In this document: positions 1-7,841 of the stretch, piece after piece
How positions within the stretch are numbered: the stretch's first letter is position 1
How the letters are laid out: each line of letters begins with the position of its first letter
Source of the DNA: Oceanispirochaeta sp963676905
GTDB lineage: Bacteria > Spirochaetota > Spirochaetia > DSM-2461
DNA length: 64,000 bases
NCBI GenBank assembly: GCA_963676905.2
Contig: CAXXVE010000001.1
Coordinates: 3,534,001-3,598,000, forward strand
Direction of reading: 5' to 3'
Notes under the pieces: generated by a model
What the model saw: only the letters and a program-made list of their open reading frames with translations
Databases searched by the model: none
Told to the model about the DNA's origin: nothing
Program-made: the position numbers and the translations under genes

Positions 1-236
1 TCCCCGTCATAGGAAGAAAACTTGTCCAGAGAATCAAAAAATTCCTTGTCCGAACGTTCACAGCGGTGTATCCATGATGCCGGATTGTGAAGGATTTCAG
101 CCTCCTGCATATTCAGCATCCGCAGAAAAGCGTTTGAGGGATAACTCCACTGAATCAGTGTTTCATCAGTGACGAAAAAGAGAAAATTAAGTTCATTGGC
201 CAGAGCCTGCATCTCTTCAGGGTTAAAGTGGAGCAT
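1..236 (-). CDS. PAS-domain-like sensory protein, N-terminal part
   Basis: This reading frame runs off the left edge of the window. It opens with an ATG at 236 and stays open for 78 codons. The start reads MLHFNPEEMQALANELNF, followed by a stretch resembling a PAS fold (FVTDETLIQWSYPSNAF, then LNMQEAEIL), so a sensory or signal-relay protein is likely. It begins 6 bp after the STAS gene stops and is almost certainly co-transcribed with it. In partner-switching modules a PAS-SpoIIE phosphatase often sits beside a STAS antagonist. The rest of this protein could be such a phosphatase, a kinase or a cyclase, and the window does not show which. Confidence 0.6.
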   Translation of the reverse strand, partial: MLHFNPEEMQALANELNFLFFVTDETLIQWSYPSNAFLRMLNMQEAEILHNPASWIHRCERSDKEFFDSLDKFSSYDG

Positions 237-242
237 AAAGCC

Positions 243-578
243 CTAACCTTCAGAAAGAGACTTTAAGGCCTGATCCCTGTCGCGGTATACCCGGGCAATG
301 GATGAGATTCGAACCATATCAAAGAGGACCTTCACCGCCTGCTCTGTACCGCAGAGGATCATTTCACCCTTTGACTCGCTCACTCTCCTCAGTGAAGAGA
401 CGATTACCCCCAGACCGGTTGAATCCATAAACTGAATATTTCGAAGATCCAGTATAACTTTTTCACCCTCTTTGATTGCATTCTGAAGATCATCATTGAA
501 ACTGACTGAGTTGTTTACATCGATCTGTTTCATCTCCGGAATCATCACAAGTACACCATTTACTACTTCAGTTTTCAT
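243..578 (-). CDS. STAS-domain anti-sigma factor antagonist
   Basis: A 111-residue single-domain STAS protein of the SpoIIAA/RsbV type. The hallmark DSTGLG motif carries the serine (about residue 53) that is phosphorylated by a cognate anti-sigma kinase and dephosphorylated by a PP2C phosphatase. The length is normal for the family. No Shine-Dalgarno sequence precedes the ATG. Instead a TATAAT hexamer lies only 7 nt upstream, so the transcript may be leaderless. It leads a unit with the PAS protein immediately downstream. Its kinase partner and target are not in the window. The receiver-PP2C proteins at 55-57 kb could act on STAS proteins, but nothing links them directly. Confidence 0.9.
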   Translation of the reverse strand: MKTEVVNGVLVMIPEMKQIDVNNSVSFNDDLQNAIKEGEKVILDLRNIQFMDSTGLGVIVSSLRRVSESKGEMILCGTEQAVKVLFDMVRISSIARVYRDRDQALKSLSEG

Positions 579-585
579 GAAACAA

Positions 586-614
586 ATTATAGGTCAAAAA
601 GTGGCTCAGGTAAA
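586..614 (-). promoter_or_regulatory. Sigma70-type promoter of the STAS gene
   Basis: Read on the minus strand, TTTACC and TATAAT are separated by 17 bp. The -10 element ends 7 nt before the ATG at 578, which places the expected transcription start on or next to the start codon. Confidence 0.5.
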
Positions 615-682
615 TTATTTTGCACACAAGTTCATTTATGAGGGATATTTTCTCCGATTTTATCTTTTTATTGCTCCGGGAA

Positions 683-1396
683 TCAGGGCTCAAAAGGAAG
701 ATATTCAAAGCTGTGAAGACCTGCAGTGAGACCTCCGTCATTCAGAGGTGATTCTCCCTGAAACAGCCACAGATTAAAGTGAACCCGGGATTCTGTTTCG
801 ACGGGAGCCGCCTCACCCCTGTATTCCCAGCTCTCCAGGGTATTGGCCTGGCCGTCTTCAAGACGGAACACAAGAATACCGGGCTCCCAACGGATTATGC
901 AGGTGAACAGACCTGCTGCGGTACTATGAAAACTGTGGGAGTTTCCTTCGACATCATAGGGCTGGACTGTAAAATTATATGGCGGGAGCCCCGGGATTCC
1001 CCAGCGGGCTATCTCAAAATCAATCTCATTATAGTAGGGGGGAGCCGTATCGTTGTAGAGAAAGAAGCCGAAAACAGCATTGGAATCAAGGGGTTCGGTT
1101 ATAGAAAAAGTGAGGCGGAAAGTACCGTAGCTGAAAAGTCTGTCGCTGTATATTTCACCTGAATACCAGCGCTTGTTTTTCCCCTCAATCGAAAGAATAA
1201 TACTGTCCCCTTCCCTTGTAATCGACCTTGATGAGAAACGGTTCGGACCGGGGCCAACCTTGAAAACAGACGATTTTATGATCCATTGATCACCGGAGAA
1301 TTTAATCATTTTTTCACGGCCATTTTCTCCTGATACAGAGCTCGTCAGGAAGATAAAAAACAACGGGATAAAGAGTCTTCTTTTTTTTTCTATCAT
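683..1396 (-). CDS. Secreted GH16-like beta-glucanase/lectin-fold protein
   Basis: A 237-residue exported protein. A basic N-terminus (MIEKKRR) and hydrophobic core ending near residue 23 form a signal peptide. The motif NEIDFEI, with E124, D126 and E128, matches the E-[IL]-D-x-E catalytic signature of glycoside hydrolase family 16. The surrounding sequence (SYGTFRLTFSI before it, VHFNLWLFQG after it) fits a concanavalin-type jelly roll. Family members cleave beta-1,3/1,4-glucans, agar or similar polymers; the substrate cannot be read here. It is divergent from the polysaccharide deacetylase fusion gene, with 52 bp between the starts. The protein is slightly short for GH16, and a non-catalytic binding role is possible although both acids are kept. 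Confidence 0.7.
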   Translation of the reverse strand: MIEKKRRLFIPLFFIFLTSSVSGENGREKMIKFSGDQWIIKSSVFKVGPGPNRFSSRSITREGDSIILSIEGKNKRWYSGEIYSDRLFSYGTFRLTFSITEPLDSNAVFGFFLYNDTAPPYYNEIDFEIARWGIPGLPPYNFTVQPYDVEGNSHSFHSTAAGLFTCIIRWEPGILVFRLEDGQANTLESWEYRGEAAPVETESRVHFNLWLFQGESPLNDGGLTAGLHSFEYLPFEP

Positions 1397-1448
1397 ATTT
1401 AATTGTTTCCCTTATAATATAAATAAACTGCTGTTTAAGGTGAATGCA

Positions 1449-3848
1449 ATGAAGAAAGCGATTTTTCTCTTTTTTTTAGTTCCTCTTTGTCTGTCAGCCG
1501 GAGAAACTGAGACCCTCTTTATCCCAAGGGAGGACAATCCCTTTACCCTCTACTCCTCAGCCGGCAGCTACAGCCTGAATGAAAATGACAGCCTGTGGCC
1601 CGTGTCCCTCAAAATGGAAACCGATGGCAAAGGGAGCAATGTTCAGCTCATAGCCACGGATCTTCCTCCGTTCAGCCTTGAAAACAAGCATCTTATTGTC
1701 TGGGTAAAACCTGAAGATACAGACAATCTCGGAGACCTCTGGATCTATGCTTCCGACAGCAGCGACTTCAGCAACAGAATTGTCTATATGATCTCCCGGG
1801 ACAGGACCCAATTGAAAGCGGGAGAGTGGAACTGCCTCAGCCTGCCTGTTTCGGCGGGCAGTCCCTGGGGAGATCCCGATCTGAACAAGCTTACATCCTT
1901 TCAGTTCTGGATAAACGACACGGGTGAGGCTCCTGTCTCGGTAGAGTTCGGGCCTGTACTTGTAAGGACTCCTTCGTCAGAATCGGCTGTTATTATGACC
2001 TTCGACGACGGCTGGGAGTCTCAGATAACCCTGGCCGCTCCGGTTATGGAGGCAAGAGGCCAGAAGGGTGTCGCCTATATTATTCCGGATCTGATAGGCA
2101 GCCGGTTCTATCTGAATGAGGATGAGCTTATGTTTCTCCAGAACCAGTACGGATGGACCATCGGTGCCCACTATATGGAGCGGATGGACTCAATGAGCCG
2201 CAATGAACTTCATACAGTATTCATGGACATGCAGCAGTGGTTCAGCGACAGAGGCCTTGAAATGAAGCACTTCTCATATCCCAATGGCGCTGTCAGCAGA
2301 GACCTTGACTTTGTTGTGCCGGAATACTTCGATACGGCCCGGACTATTATTGAGTTTCCCGAGACAGATCCACCGGCAGACAAATACAAGCTTAAGACCC
2401 TCAATATCTACAGCCCCCTTGATCCCGCCATTCTGGAGAACCATCTCTCATCCATGGCCCCCTCAGGGGAACTTCTTATTCTGATTTTTCACAAAATTGA
2501 GTCCAATGTTAACAATGAAACGGAGCTCTCCCCCGCTGACTTCGAGAGGGTCTGCGATCTTGTAGCCGCTTCAGGATTTCCTGTTAAGACACTGGACGGC
2601 ATCAATTCAGACTTCAATGACGGAGAGGTGTATCCTTCAGACTGGAATGCTATCACCCTCTTTCAGAACGCGGCAGAGACTCAGGAAGCTGTAACCGCGG
2701 CACCTCCTGATCCCCTGGAGCTTCCAGAAGAACCTTTGAACAAGGGCGGAGCCGGACGGCCGGATATCTTTGCCCGGACCCAGCTTGATTTCAGCCTGGA
2801 CTGGCGCATGGTCTGGGGAGTGAATGACGAAGGGGACTGGCGCTACTATACCCAGATAGACGACATGTTCTTCTACGTCCAGAGCGATCTGTCAGACAGT
2901 GCAAGACTCTTCGGCTCCTTCGGCATCAAAGAGGTCAATATTGACGACTTCACCGAGGGTGAGATCGGCAATGATGATATACCCTTTGTGCTAAATGAAC
3001 TGTATATGGAGCAGCAGCTCCCCTATGGAACTGCTCTTGCAGCGGGCTACTTCAATCCCGACCCTCATCATAAATGGCTACAGGCAACAAGGGCGGATGG
3101 AGTGGAACCGGCCTTCGGCGATGATATGACTCCCCAGTCAATCTGGCTGCAGGGAAGCTGGACCAACGGAGAGATAGGCTATCAGTTTGCCCTTGTCCCC
3201 GATGTAATCGGTGTTGACAGCGCAGACTATGACCGGCGGGTCCTGACCTATCAGAAAAACCTGGGCCTTCCAAACCTGTTTACATCCCTCTGGTATGACA
3301 GCGCCGGATATGACGGCGAGCTGGCGGCGGCCCTGAACGGGGATGCCCTCAAAGTTTCAGCCATGGGAGGTTTCTTCCATGACTTTGACAGCTTCCGACT
3401 GTCGGGTACCATGGGAGTCAAGTACACCATGGGCGACGAGTTCACGACCTGGCCCGACTGGGACCACCTTGATGAGACCCTGAGGCTCTCCACAGGCTGG
3501 TCGGTTTCGATCCCCGTGGGGGTCTTTGTTGTGAATCCCGGTGCGGCCTGGCAGATGGTGGTGCCCTTTTCAGGCACCCTTTCCAACAGAGCGGCTGTTG
3601 ATATCGGAGTTTTCTATAAAAATCTCGAACTTTACGCCCTGCTCAGCAGTTATGATATAACCAGAATGGTCTGGGGCGATACGGCGGGAATGGAAACAGG
3701 CCTTGTTGTAGACTTTGAAGCTGTTGATTACATATTCGGCTATACAATGACCGGCTTTCACTCACGTTCGGGGCTTTACAACAACAAAACCTGGAATGAT
3801 GCTGGAATAAACGGCGCCTTTTTGAGAATCAAGGCGACCTACTGGTAA
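1449..3848 (+). CDS. Exported polysaccharide deacetylase (CE4/NodB-like) fused to a beta-barrel-like C-terminal domain
   Basis: About 799 residues. I prefer the ATG at 1449 because AAGG lies 8 nt upstream and the signal peptide (MKKAIFLFFLVPLCLSAG) starts there; a GTG at 1440 is in frame. After the signal comes a beta-rich region (25-175), then a NodB-like domain with TFDDG at about 184-188, HYMER near 241, FSYPNGA near 275 and ILIFHKI near 345. The second metal-binding His of the HxxxH motif is Arg or Met here, so activity is uncertain. Residues from about 440 onward alternate polar and hydrophobic residues with many Tyr, Trp and Gly, and the chain ends in ATYW. An aromatic C-terminus is typical of outer-membrane barrels. 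Inferred role: surface polysaccharide modification anchored in the outer membrane. Confidence 0.72.
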   Translation: MKKAIFLFFLVPLCLSAGETETLFIPREDNPFTLYSSAGSYSLNENDSLWPVSLKMETDGKGSNVQLIATDLPPFSLENKHLIVWVKPEDTDNLGDLWIYASDSSDFSNRIVYMISRDRTQLKAGEWNCLSLPVSAGSPWGDPDLNKLTSFQFWINDTGEAPVSVEFGPVLVRTPSSESAVIMTFDDGWESQITLAAPVMEARGQKGVAYIIPDLIGSRFYLNEDELMFLQNQYGWTIGAHYMERMDSMSRNELHTVFMDMQQWFSDRGLEMKHFSYPNGAVSRDLDFVVPEYFDTARTIIEFPETDPPADKYKLKTLNIYSPLDPAILENHLSSMAPSGELLILIFHKIESNVNNETELSPADFERVCDLVAASGFPVKTLDGINSDFNDGEVYPSDWNAITLFQNAAETQEAVTAAPPDPLELPEEPLNKGGAGRPDIFARTQLDFSLDWRMVWGVNDEGDWRYYTQIDDMFFYVQSDLSDSARLFGSFGIKEVNIDDFTEGEIGNDDIPFVLNELYMEQQLPYGTALAAGYFNPDPHHKWLQATRADGVEPAFGDDMTPQSIWLQGSWTNGEIGYQFALVPDVIGVDSADYDRRVLTYQKNLGLPNLFTSLWYDSAGYDGELAAALNGDALKVSAMGGFFHDFDSFRLSGTMGVKYTMGDEFTTWPDWDHLDETLRLSTGWSVSIPVGVFVVNPGAAWQMVVPFSGTLSNRAAVDIGVFYKNLELYALLSSYDITRMVWGDTAGMETGLVVDFEAVDYIFGYTMTGFHSRSGLYNNKTWNDAGINGAFLRIKATYW

Positions 3849-3922
3849 CCCCGCTGCAAAGCAGCTTTAAATACTTTGCCTACCGCCTTGCCAGCCTTTC
3901 AAGGGACTGAGATAATGGGTTT

Positions 3923-5053
3923 ATGAATAAACCAGTTGTGGCCATCGCGGCCTGTGACAGATACGATGCTTCTCTTATCCGCAGTACCCTTGAAGGGATG
4001 ATAGACAAGGCGGGATTTCCCGATGTAAAAGGGAAGAAAATCCTTCTCAAACCCAATATTCTTTCAGGGTCAGACCCCGAAAAAGCCGTAACCACCCACC
4101 CAGAGGTGGTGAGGGCAGTCATTCAGATCCTGAAGGCGAGAGAGGCTGCAGAGATCCATGTAGGAGACTCACCCGGTGTGGGCAATCCCGATGCGGCAGG
4201 AAAGAAGTGCGGTATCCGGGAGGTATGCGACTCAGAGGGAGTCTACTGGGCCAGCTTCGGCACGGAAATCCCCGTGCCCTGCCCTGAGGGAAAAAAGCAG
4301 AAACAGTTCTATCTGACACAGATCAGCCAGCAGGTGGATATGATCTTCACCCTCCCCAAGATGAAGACCCATGAGATGATGTACTACACAGGGGCGGTTA
4401 AGAACCTCTTCGGACTGATCCCCGGCCTTAAAAAGTCACGTTTTCATCTCAACTTCCCTGAAAAGGAAGACTTTGCCGCCATGATTGTGGACCTGCTTGA
4501 AACGGCGAAGCCCGTGTACGCCATTATGGACGGCATAACCGCCATGGAGGGCCCGGGTCCCGGAAGCGGCTATCCCCGTCAGGTTAACCTTCTGTTCGCC
4601 TCTTCCAACGCAGCGGCCCTGGACTGGGCGGCGGCATCGGTCATGGGCTATGAGTGTGAAGATATTCCCATCTTCAAAGAGATTCTGGACAGGGGAAAAT
4701 GGCTGAGCCGCCCTGCCGATATCGAATATCCCGGACTTGATCCGGCAGACCTTGTGATCAGAGACTACAAGAGGGTCCACATCCTCAAGGACAGCGGATT
4801 CTTTAAAAAAGCTGTCCCGCCGGCCCTCTTCAATGCCGTAAGGAACGCCTATGTCCCCCGGCCTGTGTTCAAAGCCTCCCCCTGTATCCTCTGCCGCAAA
4901 TGTGTTGAGATCTGCCCAGCCGAGGCGTTGAAGCCTAATACAATGGACAGCCGCAGAAAGATTGAGATCGATTATAAGAAGTGCATCCGCTGCTACTGCT
5001 GCCACGAGGTCTGCCCTGTTGATGCCATCGCTGTAAAGAGACGGCTCTTTTGA
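3923..5053 (+). CDS. DUF362 protein with C-terminal 2[4Fe-4S] ferredoxin domain
   Basis: A 376-residue cytoplasmic protein. The N-terminal 300 residues match DUF362 (KILLKPNILSG near the start, then a central MKTHEMMYYTGAVKN stretch). The last 60 residues hold two CxxCxxCxxxCP clusters, CILCRKCVEICP and CIRCYCCHEVCP, each able to bind a [4Fe-4S] centre. DUF362-ferredoxin proteins are common in anaerobes, and their reaction is not established. The gene overlaps the next start by 4 bases (TTGA), so translation is probably coupled to the M28 peptidase. The start ATG has only a weak purine tract (AAGGGA about 20 nt upstream). Confidence 0.85.
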   Translation: MNKPVVAIAACDRYDASLIRSTLEGMIDKAGFPDVKGKKILLKPNILSGSDPEKAVTTHPEVVRAVIQILKAREAAEIHVGDSPGVGNPDAAGKKCGIREVCDSEGVYWASFGTEIPVPCPEGKKQKQFYLTQISQQVDMIFTLPKMKTHEMMYYTGAVKNLFGLIPGLKKSRFHLNFPEKEDFAAMIVDLLETAKPVYAIMDGITAMEGPGPGSGYPRQVNLLFASSNAAALDWAAASVMGYECEDIPIFKEILDRGKWLSRPADIEYPGLDPADLVIRDYKRVHILKDSGFFKKAVPPALFNAVRNAYVPRPVFKASPCILCRKCVEICPAEALKPNTMDSRRKIEIDYKKCIRCYCCHEVCPVDAIAVKRRLF

Positions 5054-5925
5054 CTGGTAATTTCAACGAGCTCCTCCGCCGCTTCTGCGACAGGGAGTGC
5101 GACCGTTTCAGCTTTATAACTACCCTGCTTGAGTGGAAGGATATTCCCTATGATGTCCTTCCCGGAGGGGGTAAACACATTCTTGTCTCCCCCCGCAGGC
5201 AGAAGCCCTTCCTTCCAGACCGATGCAGGAAGATCCTCACTGCCCACTACGACCGTTATCCCGGTTCTCCAGGAGCCAATGATAACGCCGCTGCGGTATT
5301 TATCCTTCTTAAGCATATTGACGCCCTGCAGAACGCCGACTACCCCCACAACACTCTGATTCTATTTACAGACCGAGAAGAGCTTCAGGAGGGAGACTCT
5401 GTCAAGGACCAGGGAGCCTGGCAGCTTGCCGAGGTCTGGCCGGAAGACCAGAAGCAGAGGGACCTTTTTATTGTGCTTGATATGTGCGGCATCGGAGACA
5501 CCCTGATCTGGGGGCGGACAGCGGGAAAGATTCCCGGTCTGGACCGGGGACGTCTGGCCCCTCTCTACGCCTCCCTGAAAGATCTTCTGTTCCGGTTCAG
5601 CCGGCATGAGGCCATGGATATCAATGACCTCTTCTCCGATGACCTCGGGTTTCTCCTGCAGGGTATGACGGCTCTGCAGATTTCAATGCTTCCCTGGAAG
5701 GAGGCGCTGGAGTGGAAGAAAGAGCTCTCACTCCGTGAAAAAGCTTCCATCAGGGAGGAAGAGGATGCATCATCCCTGAAGAAAAGCATTAAATACCTGC
5801 CTCCGAGCTGGAGGAACAACCACAGCCCTGAGGACAGCCTGTCGACCCTTGAAGAGCGGTCTTTCAAGATTATGGGAACCTTTCTGCGGGACCTCTCCCG
5901 CTATCAGATTCCCCTTCTTGATTGA
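5050..5925 (+). CDS. M28-family zinc aminopeptidase-like protein
   Basis: A 291-residue protein with M28 peptidase features: TAHYDRYPGSPGANDNAA carries the first zinc His and the bridging Asp, and FTDREE supplies the Glu pair expected for catalysis and metal binding. No signal peptide is visible, so it is probably cytoplasmic. Translation must begin at a non-ATG codon, because no methionine occurs in the first 100 bases of the frame. TTG at 5050 overlaps the TGA of the upstream ferredoxin gene and is the best choice, indicating coupled translation. The middle of the protein (DMCGIGDTLIWGRTAG) also resembles the family. Peptide specificity cannot be inferred. Confidence 0.75.
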   Translation: MTGNFNELLRRFCDRECDRFSFITTLLEWKDIPYDVLPGGGKHILVSPRRQKPFLPDRCRKILTAHYDRYPGSPGANDNAAAVFILLKHIDALQNADYPHNTLILFTDREELQEGDSVKDQGAWQLAEVWPEDQKQRDLFIVLDMCGIGDTLIWGRTAGKIPGLDRGRLAPLYASLKDLLFRFSRHEAMDINDLFSDDLGFLLQGMTALQISMLPWKEALEWKKELSLREKASIREEEDASSLKKSIKYLPPSWRNNHSPEDSLSTLEERSFKIMGTFLRDLSRYQIPLLD

Positions 5926-5941
5926 CTTCGGCCTTTAAAGA

Positions 5942-6832
5942 TCAGGATTTAAACTTTTCAATCTCCCTGACGATTCCTCTGATGTGATCAGGATTGGTTC
6001 CGCAGCAACCGCCGATGATTCTGACTCCCGCCTCAAGGAGGGCGGGAACATGGGTTTCATACTCAGCCGCGCCCATGGGATAGACGACCTGATTGTCCAT
6101 GAGAACAGGGAGTCCTGCATTGGCTTTGATCCAGACAGGAAGGGTACTGATCCGGCACAGAACCTTTGCAAGGTCAACATACTGATCCACACCGGCTCCG
6201 CAGTTGGCTCCGATGGCGGATGCTCCTAACTCAGTCAGAGCCGGAATAACATCTTCGGGGCTGTGCCCCATAACAGTTTTAAATGAACCGTCGGCCATCT
6301 TGTCGTAGGTAAAAGTCACAACCACAGGGATCTCAGCCGTCAGGGCGCCCCTCAGTGCCGCAGAGGCCTCTGTCAGATCTGTAAAAGTCTCAAGGAGAAG
6401 AATATCCGCGCCCCCCGATTTAAGAGCAATGGCCTGCTGCGCGTAGGACGCCTCAACCTCGTCCTCTGAAACTTCTCCCATAAAAACCATTTTTCCGCAG
6501 GGTCCCATATCTCCGCAGGTCAGATATCCGCCCTCAGAACCGCCGGCTCCGGCAGTCAGTTCGGCAGCCGCCCTGTTTATCTCTTCGCATCTCTCTTCAA
6601 GTCCATGCTGGGCCAGTTTGATGGAAGATGCTCCAAAACTGTTTGTCAGAATGATCCGGCTTCCCGCGCCGGCATATGAGGCGGCCACAGCCCTGACTTT
6701 TTCGGGGGCCTCTATATTCCACAGCTCCGGAGCATCCCCCTGGGAGAGTCCGGCCTTCAGCAGCTCGGTGCCCCAGGCGCCGTCGGCAGCCACCGGCTCT
6801 TTCACATAGTTTAAAAAATCGTCTTTATTCAT
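5942..6832 (-). CDS. Homocysteine S-methyltransferase family protein
   Basis: About 296 residues, matching the homocysteine-binding barrel of MetH/MmuM/BHMT. Zinc-binding cysteines are present: GANCG in the middle and GGCCGT near the C-terminus. The N-terminus has DGAWGTEL and ILTNSFGAS, both typical. It transfers a methyl group to homocysteine to make methionine; the donor may be S-methylmethionine, a corrinoid protein or another methyl compound. No cobalamin or pterin domain is attached, so it is not a complete MetH. The ATG at 6832 is preferred because GGAGG sits 4 nt before it; a TTG at 6850 is in frame. It converges on the M28 gene with a 16-bp gap. Confidence 0.88.
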   Translation of the reverse strand: MNKDDFLNYVKEPVAADGAWGTELLKAGLSQGDAPELWNIEAPEKVRAVAASYAGAGSRIILTNSFGASSIKLAQHGLEERCEEINRAAAELTAGAGGSEGGYLTCGDMGPCGKMVFMGEVSEDEVEASYAQQAIALKSGGADILLLETFTDLTEASAALRGALTAEIPVVVTFTYDKMADGSFKTVMGHSPEDVIPALTELGASAIGANCGAGVDQYVDLAKVLCRISTLPVWIKANAGLPVLMDNQVVYPMGAAEYETHVPALLEAGVRIIGGCCGTNPDHIRGIVREIEKFKS

Positions 6833-6967
6833 ATTGCCTCCGCGTCTCAATGAAGGTCATTATAACAACTGGATGGGATATTGCAAACTAAGGCTTCTTG
6901 ACAGCTTCTCCCTCCTTCTCCAATATGGATGGTACATCCCTGAAACCACAAGAATAAAGGACAATTA

Positions 6968-7777
6968 ATGTCAGACAAAAAAAGCAGAACCACCCCCCAT
7001 CTTATCTGGAAGGGAGCCCTCTTCGGCATAGCCAACATTATTCCCGGAGTCTCAGGCGGAACAATGGCTGTTATCACAGGTGTCTATGACGACTTTATGA
7101 ACGCCATACCCCGGTTTATACGAAACTGGCTCTTCCTCGTCCTCTATCTGGGCGGCGCGGTCTTCGGTATTGTGGGAGGGTCATTTACAATTCAGATCCT
7201 CTTTGAAAAGTGGCCTGCTCCGACGATGTTCCTCTTTATGGGCTTTATCCTGGGCGGCATTCCCATGCTCCTGAAAACAGGGCGCTTTGAAAAAAGAGTG
7301 AAACCGGCCTGGGCTGCGGGTTTTCTTGTTGCTTTTGCACTTGTGATTCTTATGAGCTTTATTCTCAAACCCGGTGAGTCTGAGGTGATAACCGAGTTTT
7401 CACTCAGAACGGCCCTCTTTCTTGTCGGCGGCGGTGCCCTTGCTGCTTCGGCCATGGTGATTCCCGGAATCAGCGGCTCATTCCTAATGCTTCTGATAGG
7501 CCTTTACTCCACCTTTGTAGCCGCTGTGACCCATATGAATATCCCCTTCCTTGTCTGCATCGCGACTGGTGTGGCTGCGGGGATTCTTCTGACAGCCCGG
7601 ATAATGACATTCTTCCTTCAGCGCTTCCACCAGGGCACCTATGCTGTAATCCTCGGCCTTGTTACGGCTTCCATTGTAGCGCTCTGGCCCGGGATTCCCT
7701 CGGGATGGATGATTCTGAGTTCGGTGCTCTGCTTTGCGGCTGGACTGACCGGCGGCTACCTGCTGGGCGATAAATAA
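6968..7777 (+). CDS. DUF368 membrane protein, probable undecaprenyl-phosphate translocase
   Basis: A 269-residue polytopic membrane protein with eight or so hydrophobic segments. The N-terminal IIPGVSGGTMAVITG and the internal MVIPGISGSFLMLLIG form the duplicated PGxSGG/S signatures of the DUF368 family. Members of this family, like DedA proteins, have been shown to return undecaprenyl phosphate across the cytoplasmic membrane for reuse in envelope polymer synthesis. AAAGGA precedes the ATG at good spacing. The gene is in the same direction as the helicase gene 64 bp downstream, but no functional link is apparent. Assignment to the family is firm; the transport role here is by homology. Confidence 0.85.
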   Translation: MSDKKSRTTPHLIWKGALFGIANIIPGVSGGTMAVITGVYDDFMNAIPRFIRNWLFLVLYLGGAVFGIVGGSFTIQILFEKWPAPTMFLFMGFILGGIPMLLKTGRFEKRVKPAWAAGFLVAFALVILMSFILKPGESEVITEFSLRTALFLVGGGALAASAMVIPGISGSFLMLLIGLYSTFVAAVTHMNIPFLVCIATGVAAGILLTARIMTFFLQRFHQGTYAVILGLVTASIVALWPGIPSGWMILSSVLCFAAGLTGGYLLGDK

Positions 7778-7841
7778 AAGAACTGTCGGCATCAGTAAGA
7801 TGCTTTAATATAATGAATTAGATTAAGGAATATATAGAAAA

